A DNA stretch of 32,336 nt from WLMZ01 sp037139095 (GCA_037139095.1 JBAXHD010000031.1:1-32336); one strand, 5' to 3'; counted from the stretch's first letter, positions 7,598-15,947 are shown. Notes: generated by a model not told the origin, from the letters alone. Program-made: numbers and translations.

Positions 7598-7616
7598 TCG
7601 GGGCTTTACGTTTTTT
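7582..7616 (+). terminator. Rho-independent terminator after rpmB-csp
   Basis: A perfect 9-base-pair stem, CCCCGATCA / TGATCGGGG with loop TCAC (7582-7603), is followed by CTTTACGTTTTTT. The cold-shock-like gene stop TGA forms the start of the right arm. Confidence 0.9.
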
Positions 7617-7665
7617 CTCCCGTTTGCTTTTGGCGCGAGTGCGCGCCACCAAGGAGACTTGTTCA

Positions 7666-9462
7666 ATGAGCGGTACGAGTAACAACACGCGTCTTCACCA
7701 ATGGGTCAACGACTGGGCCGAAATCCTTCAGCCCGACAGCATCTATTGGTGCGACGGCAGCGCCGATGAATACGAGCGCCTATGCCAGACACTGGTAGAT
7801 GGCGGCACGTTCACCAAGCTCGACGAGGCCAAGCGCCCCAACAGCTATTGGGCGCACAGCGATCCGGGCGACGTCGCTCGTGTCGAAGACCGCACGTTTA
7901 TCTGCTCGGTCGACCCCGCCGATGCCGGGCCAAACAACAACTGGCGCGACCCAGCCGAAATGCGCTCCACGATGACCACGTTGTTCACCGGCGCGATGAA
8001 GGGCCGCACCATGTATGTGGTGCCCTTCAGCATGGGCCCGCTCGGCTCGCCGATTGCGCACATTGGTGTGCAGCTCAGCGACTCCCCCTACGTGGCCGCG
8101 AACATGCGCATCATGACCCGTATGGGCCAAGGCGCACTCGACGCACTCGGCAACAACGATTGGGTGCCGTGCGTGCATTCGGTTGGTGCCCCGCTGGCCC
8201 CCGGCGATATCGATTCGTCGTGGCCGTGCAACCCCGACAACAAGTACATCGTTCATTTCCCCGAGACCCGCGACATCTGGTCGTTCGGTTCGGGCTACGG
8301 CGGCAACGCTCTACTCGGCAAGAAGTGCTTCGCTCTGCGCATCGCATCGGTGATGGCTCGCGATGCCGGTTGGCTCGCCGAGCACATGCTCATCTTGAAG
8401 CTCACCAACCCAGCCGGCGAAGCCAAGTACATCGCCGCTGCGTTCCCATCGGCATGTGGCAAGACAAACCTCGCCATGCTGGTACCGACCATTCCAGGCT
8501 GGACGGCCGAGACAATCGGCGACGACATCTGCTGGATGAAGTACGGCGCCGATGGCCGCCTCTATGCCATCAACCCCGAGGCTGGCTTCTTTGGCGTAGC
8601 CCCAGGCACCGGATACGACACCAACGCCAACGCGATGGAGACCCTCTGGGGCAACAGCATCTTCACCAACACGGCACTCACCAGCGAAGGCGATGTGTGG
8701 TGGGAAGGCATGAGCGACACCTCGCCAGCGCGCGCCACCGATTGGCGCGGCCAGACCTGGACCCCCGAGTCCACCACACCGGCAGCGCATCCGAATGCTC
8801 GTTTCACCGCCCCTGCAGCGCAATGCCCCTCGATCGCCCCCGAGTGGGAAGATCCAGCCGGCGTGCCGATCTCGGCCATCCTGTTCGGTGGCCGCCGTCG
8901 CACCACAGTGCCGTTGGTTGCTCAAGCATTCGACTGGGAGCACGGCGTGTTCCTTGGCTCGATCATGGCCTCAGAGACCACAGCAGCCGCCGCTGGCGCC
9001 GTTGGACAGCTTCGATTCGACCCAATGGCCATGCTGCCCTTTTGCGGCTACAACATGGGTGACTATTTCGGTCATTGGCTCAACGTTGGCGCCAGCACCG
9101 ATGCGTCCAAGCTGCCCAAGATCTTCTTCGTGAACTGGTTCCGCCGTGACGAAGACGGCCGCTTCTTGTGGCCTGGCTACGGCGAAAATAGCCGCGTCCT
9201 CAAGTGGGTGTTCGAGCGCATCGACGGTTCGGTCGATGCTGTTGAGACCCCAATTGGCTACTTGCCCACCGCTGGCGGACTTGATCTCAGCGGACTCGAC
9301 ATCGCGCAAGACGACCTCAACGAACTGTTGTCGGTCGACTCCGAGGGTTGGGTTGCAGCAATCCCGCAGATCCGCGGTCACTTCGCCCAGTTCGGCGCAG
9401 CCCTGCCCGCACAGTTAGGCACAGCACTCGATGCGCTTGAGGCTGGCCTCGCAAGGGTCTAG
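7666..9462 (+). CDS. pckG: phosphoenolpyruvate carboxykinase (GTP)
   Basis: Interconverts oxaloacetate + GTP with PEP + CO2 + GDP, linking the TCA cycle to gluconeogenesis. The protein has 598 residues, as expected for the GTP-dependent family. Visible signatures are the early YWCDGSADEYERL, VVPFSMGPLGSP, the mobile R-loop region RIMTRMG, the kinase-1 P-loop AFPSACGKTN with its reactive Cys near residue 262, kinase-2 GDDICWM near 285, GGRRR, PFCGYNMGDYFGHWL and the C-terminal FFVNWFRRDEDGRFLWPGYGENSRVLKW. The ATG at 7666 is chosen because AAGGAG sits about 9 bases upstream; an in-frame ATG at 7624 lies within the leader. The stop overlaps the convergent membrane gene in a shared CTAG. Confidence 0.98.
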   Translation: MSGTSNNTRLHQWVNDWAEILQPDSIYWCDGSADEYERLCQTLVDGGTFTKLDEAKRPNSYWAHSDPGDVARVEDRTFICSVDPADAGPNNNWRDPAEMRSTMTTLFTGAMKGRTMYVVPFSMGPLGSPIAHIGVQLSDSPYVAANMRIMTRMGQGALDALGNNDWVPCVHSVGAPLAPGDIDSSWPCNPDNKYIVHFPETRDIWSFGSGYGGNALLGKKCFALRIASVMARDAGWLAEHMLILKLTNPAGEAKYIAAAFPSACGKTNLAMLVPTIPGWTAETIGDDICWMKYGADGRLYAINPEAGFFGVAPGTGYDTNANAMETLWGNSIFTNTALTSEGDVWWEGMSDTSPARATDWRGQTWTPESTTPAAHPNARFTAPAAQCPSIAPEWEDPAGVPISAILFGGRRRTTVPLVAQAFDWEHGVFLGSIMASETTAAAAGAVGQLRFDPMAMLPFCGYNMGDYFGHWLNVGASTDASKLPKIFFVNWFRRDEDGRFLWPGYGENSRVLKWVFERIDGSVDAVETPIGYLPTAGGLDLSGLDIAQDDLNELLSVDSEGWVAAIPQIRGHFAQFGAALPAQLGTALDALEAGLARV

Positions 9463-9818
9463 CCAACAAGCATGGCCCGGATGCCTAGGCCCATCAAGAA
9501 CAGTCCCCCACCGCCATAGAGCAGGTAGGTCTTGCCCTTCAGTTGCGGGCGATAGCTGTAGATGATGGCCACAGAGATGATCGCCACAAACCCATAGAAC
9601 GCGTGGAACTTTGGGAAGTGGTACTTGTACTTGTTCACCAAGGTGATGCCCATCGCCACCTGAATGAAGATGGCGACTTCGACGATGCCAATAAACCACC
9701 ACAGCGCACGCGTGCGTAACGCTGTGTACTTATGCGCGGCGAGCGACCAGATACCGGCCAACCCATTTCCAACGATGACGAACCATGCCCAGTTTGCGTG
9801 GAGGTCGCGTAACAGCAA
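9459..9818 (-). CDS. small four-helix membrane protein of unknown function
   Basis: A 119-residue protein with about four hydrophobic segments: AWFVIVGNGLAGIWSL, ALWWFIGIVEVAIFIQVAMGI, FHAFYGFVAIISVAIIY and YGGGGLFLMGLGI. Short polar loops contain YKYHFPKFHAFYG and SYRPQLKGKTY. Two histidines in the middle could bind a metal or haem, but no signature identifies a family. No ATG is available: the frame opens at a stop at 9840-9842, and the first plausible start is TTG at 9818, so the exact N-terminus is uncertain. The stop TAG pairs with the pckG TAG in one CTAG palindrome. It lies 33 bases after the ferritin-like gene and may be transcribed with it. Confidence 0.72.
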   Translation of the reverse strand: MLLRDLHANWAWFVIVGNGLAGIWSLAAHKYTALRTRALWWFIGIVEVAIFIQVAMGITLVNKYKYHFPKFHAFYGFVAIISVAIIYSYRPQLKGKTYLLYGGGGLFLMGLGIRAMLVG

Positions 9819-9851
9819 GCCAATCAGAACAATCGCCGCCTAGTGAGACGA

Positions 9852-10694
9852 TCAGTGTGCAGCGGCACTACCGGCCGATGCGGTGGCACGCAGTTGCTGT
9901 TGCTCTTGCGCCTCGGTGTATGCCTGCGCCGCAATCTCTACGAGGTCGGCAATTTCGGCATCGTCGAAACCTGCGAGGCGACGGAAGTTGCGGGCGAGGT
10001 GCACCGGGTGCTCGTCGCTCTCGCCACGGAAACCGCCGAAGCTGAACAACTTGTCGACAGCGCGCTGGAACTCGAGAGCATCCTTGAGGCGCTGTGGATC
10101 ATCGGCGGTGAGCTTGCGCAGCCAATCGCTGCCCATCTTCACGTGGGTGACTTCGTCGGCAAGCATCCAGTCTTCGCAGAACTGCATCACTGGATCTTCG
10201 AGCGTGGTGCCAAAGTTCTTCATCGTGGTGAACACATCGATGGCCAATCCTTCGAGCGCACGGTTCACGCCGGTGAGACGCAAGACCGGGTCTGCGTTGC
10301 AGGCCGCTTCGTACAGCACGGTGCCTTCACCGAACTCGCCAATCTCACTGCCCATGTGCTCACTGAGCTTGCAGCTGATCTCGACATGACGAGCTTCGTC
10401 CCAACACTGGCGAGCCATGTCGAGTTTCATGGCAAACGGCGCCTGCTCGCGACCGGGGCCGGTCTCGAAGTCGAAGCATGTGCGACCGGCACCCTCGAGC
10501 GCCTGAATCTCACCCACGAAGATGCCGTGCATCAGGCCGCGAGCGTTGTCGCTGGCGTTCACGTAGGTGGGAGCGATTCCGTTGATCTGCGCCGATGGGC
10601 TGAGGTTACGAGGATCAAAGACAGTGGTCTCGAGCGTCACGCGCTGAAAGCGCGAGTCTCGTGCCAATTCGGTAACGGGCAGCATTCGTTTCAT
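9852..10694 (-). CDS. ferritin-like diiron protein (DUF455-like)
   Basis: A 280-residue all-alpha protein with a full carboxylate-bridged diiron ligand set visible: E62 (EIQALEG, with E67 as alternative), E100-x-x-H103 (DEARHVE), E148 (ALEGLAIDVF) and E181-x-x-H184 (DEVTHVKMG). Two ExxH motifs on paired helices define the ferritin/RNR-R2/MiaE-type fold. The best family match is the DUF455 group of ferritin-like proteins; no substrate is known to me. An excellent GGAGGT ribosome site lies just upstream of the ATG. A perfect -35 TTGACA lies at 10738-10743, but the matching -10 is weak. Alternatives are an oxygenase such as a MiaE-like hydroxylase, or an N-oxygenase. Confidence 0.85.
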   Translation of the reverse strand: MKRMLPVTELARDSRFQRVTLETTVFDPRNLSPSAQINGIAPTYVNASDNARGLMHGIFVGEIQALEGAGRTCFDFETGPGREQAPFAMKLDMARQCWDEARHVEISCKLSEHMGSEIGEFGEGTVLYEAACNADPVLRLTGVNRALEGLAIDVFTTMKNFGTTLEDPVMQFCEDWMLADEVTHVKMGSDWLRKLTADDPQRLKDALEFQRAVDKLFSFGGFRGESDEHPVHLARNFRRLAGFDDAEIADLVEIAAQAYTEAQEQQQLRATASAGSAAAH

Positions 10695-10737
10695 GGCAGT
10701 ACCTCCGAGACGAGCAGTACGGACAGCCTAGTCACTG

Positions 10738-10743
10738 TGTCAA
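10738..10743 (-). promoter_or_regulatory. possible -35 element of the ferritin-like gene
   Basis: TTGACA on the minus strand, 44 bases before the start codon. The hexamer 17-18 bases downstream (GTACTG/TACTGC) is a poor -10, so the promoter is tentative. Confidence 0.3.
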
Positions 10744-10765
10744 CCGCGAAGCCGTGTCGGTGGCG

Positions 10766-11488
10766 TTACTCGCCGCAGGCAGTGCCGCCCACAAAACTGG
10801 TGACCACTCCGGCGGGACCCGTATTGGTGATGTAAGCCAACAGGCCGGGAGTAATGGTGGCCCATGGCCCGACAAGGTCGTCGCCTGCGAAGATCACAGC
10901 TGACGGGTACGCGGCACGAAGTTGCGAAACGGTAGATCCGATGCCGATGAGCGCAGGGGCTGCGGTGGTGAGCCCGAACGGCGAGATGACCTCGCCAGCG
11001 GGAGGGCCGTATGACCATGAGAAGAAGTGGCGGCGCTGCGAAGAGACATTGCTCTGGTCGCCGAACAGCAGCGACAGATCGCCCCAGGTGACATTTCGCA
11101 CCTCTGTGCCTGGGCATGTGCGCTGCACCGCTGACACCCAACCTGTGTCGGTGCTCGGCGGCCCGAGCAGGCCACGAAGATATGAGATCACGCCTTCGGG
11201 TTCGGCTCCGAACAACGCATCGCCGACTCCGTCGGGGCGCATCGTAATCGACGCCCCGATGGGCACCGTGGTGGCCACAGCGAACGTGGTGCTCGTGGCA
11301 TCGACAACCGTGGTGGATGTCTCGACTGCTGACGTTGTGCTTGACGCATCGACCACGGTGGACACCTCAGTGGTGAACTCGCCAAGCGACGAACCGGGTG
11401 ACTTGTTTGACGAACTACCGCACGCCGCCAACATCATCGATGTCGATATGCACGCTGCCAGCAACGCTGACCAATGACGATTTCGCAT
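10766..11488 (-). CDS. putative lipoprotein with Ser/Thr-rich linker
   Basis: A 240-residue exported protein. The n-region MRNRHW, a hydrophobic core and the lipobox LAAC (Cys at residue 23) predict lipid attachment after signal peptidase II cleavage. Residues about 24-70 are a low-complexity Ser/Thr/Val linker (TTEVSTVVDASSTTSAV and similar) that would span the outer envelope. The rest is globular, with GVGDALFGAEPEGVISYLRGLLGPP resembling the start of a small conserved actinobacterial periplasmic domain, and three Cys after the lipobox. The ATG at 11488 is preferred over a GTG at 11536 because the signal peptide then starts properly. It follows the histidine phosphatase gene. Function unknown. 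Confidence 0.82.
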   Translation of the reverse strand: MRNRHWSALLAACISTSMMLAACGSSSNKSPGSSLGEFTTEVSTVVDASSTTSAVETSTTVVDATSTTFAVATTVPIGASITMRPDGVGDALFGAEPEGVISYLRGLLGPPSTDTGWVSAVQRTCPGTEVRNVTWGDLSLLFGDQSNVSSQRRHFFSWSYGPPAGEVISPFGLTTAAPALIGIGSTVSQLRAAYPSAVIFAGDDLVGPWATITPGLLAYITNTGPAGVVTSFVGGTACGE

Positions 11489-11536
11489 CTGCAGAGTTTG
11501 CCCGTTCGCGCGACCAAACTCGCGCCACTCGCCCAC

Positions 11537-12088
11537 TTAGCGAATCAGCGTGTCGGCCTCGTGGCCACCCTCGACCAAGTGCAACTGGCCATCGACGACA
11601 TCGACGATGGTGATCGAACAGTTGTCGAGACTACGAACCACCACGCGATCGTCGTTACATGCCACGCCGATAGCGGCATTGATTGCGACGAAATGACTTG
11701 CAACCACGGTGTCGATTGTCATCGCCGCCAAGCATGCAACCACGCCGTCGCGAAACGCGGTGTAGCGCGGCTCAAGCACGCTCCAGGTACCGCTCATCGT
11801 GAGGCGAAGCCACTCGACGCGCTCGGTCATGGGAACGCCGTAAGGCGAGGGAATCTCGGCTACGGCGGGCTCGATGAGAGCCGAAGTTGACCAACGGCGA
11901 GCTAGCGCCGCTGCGGTTTGCTGGCACCGCAGCAGTGGGCTCGATACCAACGCCAGCGGCCCCAGCGGAGCCAACACATCGGCCATCGCGTTGGCTTGCT
12001 GAACGCCAAGATCGTCGAGGCCCGGGTCGGGGTCTACGTTCCAGCCGGCTGCCGCGCGGCCGTGACGCACGAGATAAAGACGCGGCAT
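11537..12088 (-). CDS. histidine phosphatase family protein
   Basis: A 183-residue member of the phosphoglycerate-mutase-like superfamily. The phosphorylatable histidine is in LVRHGRAAAG (R8-H9-G10), and the second catalytic region is ASHFVAINAAIG with its His. SSPLLRCQQTAAAL is the conserved active-site helix. The protein is small, single-domain and cytoplasmic. The substrate cannot be told from sequence: such proteins include SixA-type phosphohistidine phosphatases, alpha-ribazole phosphatase and broad phosphatases. It lies 3 bases after the PIG-L deacetylase gene and belongs to the same minus-strand operon as the AMACR gene. Confidence 0.9.
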   Translation of the reverse strand: MPRLYLVRHGRAAAGWNVDPDPGLDDLGVQQANAMADVLAPLGPLALVSSPLLRCQQTAAALARRWSTSALIEPAVAEIPSPYGVPMTERVEWLRLTMSGTWSVLEPRYTAFRDGVVACLAAMTIDTVVASHFVAINAAIGVACNDDRVVVRSLDNCSITIVDVVDGQLHLVEGGHEADTLIR

Positions 12089-12091
12089 GGG

Positions 12092-12898
12092 CTACTCGAA
12101 CAGCCAGCCCGGACGCACACCAGTTGGGGCGCCCTTGCGGATGTACCACTCAGTGCCGAACGCAACCGCAAAGGCCTCGTCAGGCAACTGCAAAAAGAAG
12201 CTGGTGTCGGTGATCTGACTCGCGTGGCAACGCATACTCGCCCGCTTTTGAGCGATGAATGCCGTGACATCGACAGCGTGAGTCAGTTCGTGCTCAGACA
12301 TACCAAACGGATTGCCATCGTCGGCGGGACCAGCGGGGTCGAAGTCGTCATCATTGTCGTCGCCGTTCGCAACACCCATTTCACTCGCCATGCTCATGAC
12401 CCGAACGATGTGATCACGGTTCATCGTTGCTTCGAAAACTGCAGGTGTTCCAGCGAGCTCGGCGGCACGATGACCAACCTGATGCACCTTGATGTGATCG
12501 GGGTGACCGTAGTTTCCGTGCCAGTCGTAGGTTGTCATCACGTCGGCTGACTCTTCGCGCAAAATCGCGGCCAACCGCTCGGAAGCTTCTTCGAGATCGG
12601 CAAGCAGAAACGACTCAGGATCTAAGTTCTGCTCCCACCCGGTCATACCGCTGTCTTTGTAACCAAGCCACTCAAGGCGGTGCACGCCAAGTGCCTCGGC
12701 TGACTTGGCCGCTTCGCTCTGACGACGGTGCACCAGCGTCTCGCCTAGGGCGAGATCGTCGGGCACCTCGCCGAAATCGCCGTTTGTTGCCACCACGAGC
12801 ACGACGCGATGACCCTCGGCCACAGCTCGGGCAATGCTGCCGCCGGTAGAAATGGTTTCGTCATCGGGGTGAGCGTGGAAGCAGACGAGCGTTCCCAT
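12092..12898 (-). CDS. PIG-L/LmbE-family zinc deacetylase (Mca/MshB-like)
   Basis: A 268-residue protein with the family zinc motif HAHPDDE (H10, D12, D13, E14) and the second metal region YGHPDH at residues 130-135 (H132, D134, H135). The family removes acetyl or acyl groups from GlcNAc-type amides; in actinobacteria the best known members are MshB (mycothiol synthesis) and Mca (mycothiol S-conjugate amidase). The length and C-terminus fit the Mca/MshB group, but the specificity residues cannot be judged by eye. The start ATG at 12898 overlaps the AMACR stop as TAATG, so translation is coupled; the longer open frame to 12955 is rejected. An acidic insert (NGDDNDDDFDPAGPADDGN) lies near residue 200. 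Confidence 0.88.
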   Translation of the reverse strand: MGTLVCFHAHPDDETISTGGSIARAVAEGHRVVLVVATNGDFGEVPDDLALGETLVHRRQSEAAKSAEALGVHRLEWLGYKDSGMTGWEQNLDPESFLLADLEEASERLAAILREESADVMTTYDWHGNYGHPDHIKVHQVGHRAAELAGTPAVFEATMNRDHIVRVMSMASEMGVANGDDNDDDFDPAGPADDGNPFGMSEHELTHAVDVTAFIAQKRASMRCHASQITDTSFFLQLPDEAFAVAFGTEWYIRKGAPTGVRPGWLFE

Positions 12899-14043
12899 TA
12901 CTTGATCGCGCCAGACGCAAACAATGAGTCGATGTCGGCAGCGCCGATGCCCCAATCAGCAAGCACCTCGCGGGTGTGCTCGCCAGCGCGCGCTGGTGGC
13001 ATTGACACCTCGGCCTTGGTTCGACTGAACCGAGGCGCTGGCGCCGCCTGCGTGACGCCCTCGTACTCGATGAAGGTGCCGCGCTCTACGTTGTGAGGAT
13101 GTTTCGCAGCCTCACTCATGGTGAGCACCGGCGCGAAACACACATCGGTGTGCTCCATCAGTGCGCACCATTCGTCGCGTGACTTGGTGGCGAACAGTTC
13201 GGTCAAGCGGCCCTTGAGGTGCGGCCAATTCGCGGTGTTGTGCTGCTGCGCGAATTCGGGGTCGTCGGACAAACCGGTAATGGCCAACAGTTCGGCATAG
13301 AACTGTGTCTCGATGGATCCGATGGAGATGTACTTGCCGTCGCTGCACTTGTACACGTCGTAGAAGTGGGCACCGGTGTCGAGCAGGTTGGTGCCGGGTG
13401 CATTTTCGTTGAATGCGCCCATGTTCTTGAAGCCCCAGAACATGCTCATCAACACTGCAGCGCCGTCGACCATGGCGGTATCGACAACTTGGCCAGCCCC
13501 GCTGCGCTGAGCCTCGAGCAACGCGCACACCACGCCGTACGCAAGGAACATGCCACCGCCGCCGAAGTCGCCAACCATGTTGAGCGGAGGCACTGGCGCT
13601 TCGCCTGCGCGACTGAAGTGGGCCAATGCTCCTGCAAGCGAGATGTAGTTGATGTCGTGGCCAGCGGCCAGTGCGTACGGACCCTCTTGACCCCAACCGG
13701 TCATGCGGCCGAACACCAACTTTGGGTTACGGGCCAGGCAGGTATCGGGGCCGATACCAAGGCGTTCCATGACTCCCGGACGGAAACCCTCGATGAGCGC
13801 ATCGGCACTCTCGATGAGCCGCATCAGTGTCTCGACACCTTCGGGGTTCTTGAGGTCGATGGCAATGTTGCGGCGGTTGCGTTGCATCACGTCGAGGTTC
13901 GGGCCGCCACCGGGACGCACGGCCTGCGCACGTTCGACGCGGATGACTTCGGCACCCATGTCGCTGAGCATCATCGCCGCGAATGGACCTGGGCCAATAC
14001 CGGCAATTTCGATGATGCGATAGCCGCTCAATGGACCTGACAT
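12898..14043 (-). CDS. CaiB/BaiF-family alpha-methylacyl-CoA racemase
   Basis: A 381-residue class III CoA-transferase-fold enzyme. The catalytic pair of alpha-methylacyl-CoA racemase is present: H129 in AAGHDINYI and D159 in NMVGDFGGGGM, with D130 and E245 (IGSIETQFY) as their supporting residues. These map with a small constant offset to H126, D156, D127 and E241 of the mycobacterial enzyme MCR. The enzyme epimerises (2R)/(2S)-methylacyl-CoA so that branched fatty acids or sterol side chains can enter beta-oxidation. GFRPGVMERLGIG and the N-terminal GYRIIEIAGIGPGPFAAMMLSDMGAEV are typical. An AGGAG ribosome site precedes the ATG. It heads a coupled cluster with the deacetylase and the histidine phosphatase. 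Confidence 0.93.
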   Translation of the reverse strand: MSGPLSGYRIIEIAGIGPGPFAAMMLSDMGAEVIRVERAQAVRPGGGPNLDVMQRNRRNIAIDLKNPEGVETLMRLIESADALIEGFRPGVMERLGIGPDTCLARNPKLVFGRMTGWGQEGPYALAAGHDINYISLAGALAHFSRAGEAPVPPLNMVGDFGGGGMFLAYGVVCALLEAQRSGAGQVVDTAMVDGAAVLMSMFWGFKNMGAFNENAPGTNLLDTGAHFYDVYKCSDGKYISIGSIETQFYAELLAITGLSDDPEFAQQHNTANWPHLKGRLTELFATKSRDEWCALMEHTDVCFAPVLTMSEAAKHPHNVERGTFIEYEGVTQAAPAPRFSRTKAEVSMPPARAGEHTREVLADWGIGAADIDSLFASGAIK

Positions 14044-14085
14044 GTTGATGACTCCTGTGAAATGGACGAGGGGAATGAAGAATGA

Positions 14086-14985
14086 CTAGCGATTGGCGTT
14101 GGCAACAATCGCATCGGTAACTACCGGCCACAACGGCTCGGGGAAATCGTGGCCCATGTCGGCTACCAAGAACAGGTTGGCTCCGGGGATCAACTCTGCG
14201 GTGCGCAGACCGCCTTCGGGTGGCAGCAGCATGTCATCGCGGCCGTGCACCACCAATGTGGGCATAGTGAGGTGCGGCAGCAAATCGGCGCGCGAGCCGC
14301 TGGCTCCGATTGCCCCTAAGTGCCGTCCGCTGCCTTCGGGGTAGAAGCTGCGGTCGTACGAACGCGCAGCCTCAGCGCGAACTTCGTCGGCATCTGCATA
14401 GCGCTTCGACTGCCAGATCATTGAGGCCACCGACGCATCGATGTACTCCTGACGGTCGCTCGGCGGTTCGGCCAGCAGCACGGCGCCTGCCTCGGGAAGC
14501 GGCATACCAACATCGGATTCGCCAGTGTTCGACATGATCGAGGTCAGCGAGTGCGTGTGCTGCGGATACTCGATAGCGACTGTTTGCGCGATCATGCCAC
14601 CCATCGATGCGCCCACGATGTGCGCACCTGAGAATCCGAGTGCGCTGAGCAGACCAACCGCATCGGCAGCCATGTCGGACAACGTGTACGGCACTGGAGG
14701 CATCAGATCTGGTCGGCCGCCGAGCACTGCCATCATCACACCTGCGCTATCGATCTCGACGCCGTCGAGCTTGGTGCTGAGGCCGCAGTCACGATTGTCG
14801 AAACGAATGACGCAAAAGCCGCGGCTGGCCAGCATCTCGCAGAAGCCGTCGGGCCATAGGGTGAGCTGCGCGCCGAAACCCATGATGAGCAACATCGCTG
14901 GATCTGACCGCGAGCCGATGATCTCGTATTCGAGTTCGACAGGCGCGTTGGTGGCAGCAATGTTGTTGACAACGACTTTTGGCAT
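14086..14985 (-). CDS. alpha/beta hydrolase
   Basis: A 299-residue alpha/beta-hydrolase-fold protein. The nucleophile elbow is GASMGG with Ser127; the acid is probably the Asp in HGRDDML and the general base the His in MGHDFPEPLW near the C-terminus. The oxyanion region reads LIMGFGAQLTLWP, and FDNRDCGLST is the signature of the RdmC/methylesterase-like subgroup. There is no signal peptide, so it is cytoplasmic. The ATG at 14985 (MPKVVVNN) is preferred; a GTG at 15024 would add 13 residues. It lies 42 bases upstream of the AMACR gene on the same strand and may share its transcript. The substrate (an ester or thioester) is unknown. Confidence 0.9.
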   Translation of the reverse strand: MPKVVVNNIAATNAPVELEYEIIGSRSDPAMLLIMGFGAQLTLWPDGFCEMLASRGFCVIRFDNRDCGLSTKLDGVEIDSAGVMMAVLGGRPDLMPPVPYTLSDMAADAVGLLSALGFSGAHIVGASMGGMIAQTVAIEYPQHTHSLTSIMSNTGESDVGMPLPEAGAVLLAEPPSDRQEYIDASVASMIWQSKRYADADEVRAEAARSYDRSFYPEGSGRHLGAIGASGSRADLLPHLTMPTLVVHGRDDMLLPPEGGLRTAELIPGANLFLVADMGHDFPEPLWPVVTDAIVANANR

Positions 14986-15035
14986 GCAGCGAGTCTCGTT
15001 TGCGAGCGGCTCATCGGTCAACACGGACGAGCGAC

Positions 15036-15041
15036 TACGGT
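15036..15041 (+). promoter_or_regulatory. putative -10 box of a leaderless promoter
   Basis: TACGGT ends 6 bases before the ATG at 15048, and no Shine-Dalgarno sequence separates them. This spacing would start the transcript at or near the A of ATG. Confidence 0.4.
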
Positions 15042-15047
15042 TGCGAC

Positions 15048-15947
15048 ATGACGATTTTCGGGGTGCACACAGGCCTACAAAACATCAGCAGCGACGATCT
15101 CCGAGCCTCATGGCGGCGCATTGAGTCGCTCGGCTACGGATGGATCTCGATCTGGGATCACTTCTATGGCGCCACCGGCAAACCCGACGATGCCGAGTGT
15201 CTCGAAGCGGTTGCTATGCATGCAGCGTTGGCTTGCGAGACCTCGAGAGTTCGCATCGGCTCGCTGGTGTACTCGATCGGCTATCGCCACCCTGCAATTC
15301 TCGCGAAGGCAATCACCACTATCGACCATCTCAGCAACGGTCGCGCCGAGATGGGTATCGGCGCCGGATGGGCCCAGGTCGAGTACAACGCGTACGGCAT
15401 CGAGTTCCCCGAAGTGAAGGTTCGGATGGACCAACTCGAAGACGGCATCCAGGTGTTGCGCGGCATGTTGCACACCGAGGCATCGAACTTTGAAGGCAAG
15501 TACTTCACCACGCGCGACGCACGCAACGAGCCACGGCCCGTGCAAGCCAAGATGCCTATCTGGGTTGGTGGCGGCGGCGAGAAGCGCACGCTCAAGATCA
15601 CCGCGAAATATGCCGACGGCTGGAACGTGCCGTTTGTATCGCCCGAGGAGTTCGCTCGTAAGCGAGCAGTGTTGCACGAGCACTGCGCAGCGGTTGGTCG
15701 TAACCCCGACGAGATCAGTTGTGCAATCAACGTTGGCTTGGCGTGGACCGAAGAGAGTCTGAGCTCACAGTTTGGTCATCTCGCCAATGCCGTGCGTAAT
15801 GGTTGCCTCACCGGCAGCGACGAGCAGGTGCTTGACCGCATCGGTCAGTACATCGACGCTGGCGCGAATCAGGTGAACATTGCGCTGCGCGCACCGTTCG
15901 ATCTCGACGCAATCGAACGTCTGAGCGTCGCCCTCAAGTTGGCATGA
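15048..15947 (+). CDS. luciferase-like, probably F420-dependent oxidoreductase
   Basis: A 299-residue TIM-barrel protein of the LLM class. The N-terminus MTIFGVHTGLQ, the WDHF segment near residue 38, VRIGSLVYSIGYRHPAILAK, the phosphate-binding stretch RAEMGIGAGW and the late motif IWVGGGGEKRTLKITAKYADGWN are characteristic. In actinobacteria most members use coenzyme F420 rather than FMN, so F420 dependence is an inference. The substrate is unknown. The ATG at 15048 replaces a longer open frame from 14979 because homologues start at this motif. The stop overlaps the galK start as ATGA. It is divergent from the alpha/beta hydrolase with 62 bases between start codons. Confidence 0.9.
   Translation: MTIFGVHTGLQNISSDDLRASWRRIESLGYGWISIWDHFYGATGKPDDAECLEAVAMHAALACETSRVRIGSLVYSIGYRHPAILAKAITTIDHLSNGRAEMGIGAGWAQVEYNAYGIEFPEVKVRMDQLEDGIQVLRGMLHTEASNFEGKYFTTRDARNEPRPVQAKMPIWVGGGGEKRTLKITAKYADGWNVPFVSPEEFARKRAVLHEHCAAVGRNPDEISCAINVGLAWTEESLSSQFGHLANAVRNGCLTGSDEQVLDRIGQYIDAGANQVNIALRAPFDLDAIERLSVALKLA

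Noticed and set aside
9843..10835. 330-codon open frame on the plus strand
   Set aside because: Antisense to the ferritin-like gene, which has a complete diiron ligand set and a strong ribosome site.
13219..14040. 273-codon open frame on the plus strand
   Set aside because: Antisense to the AMACR gene, whose catalytic residues are all present.
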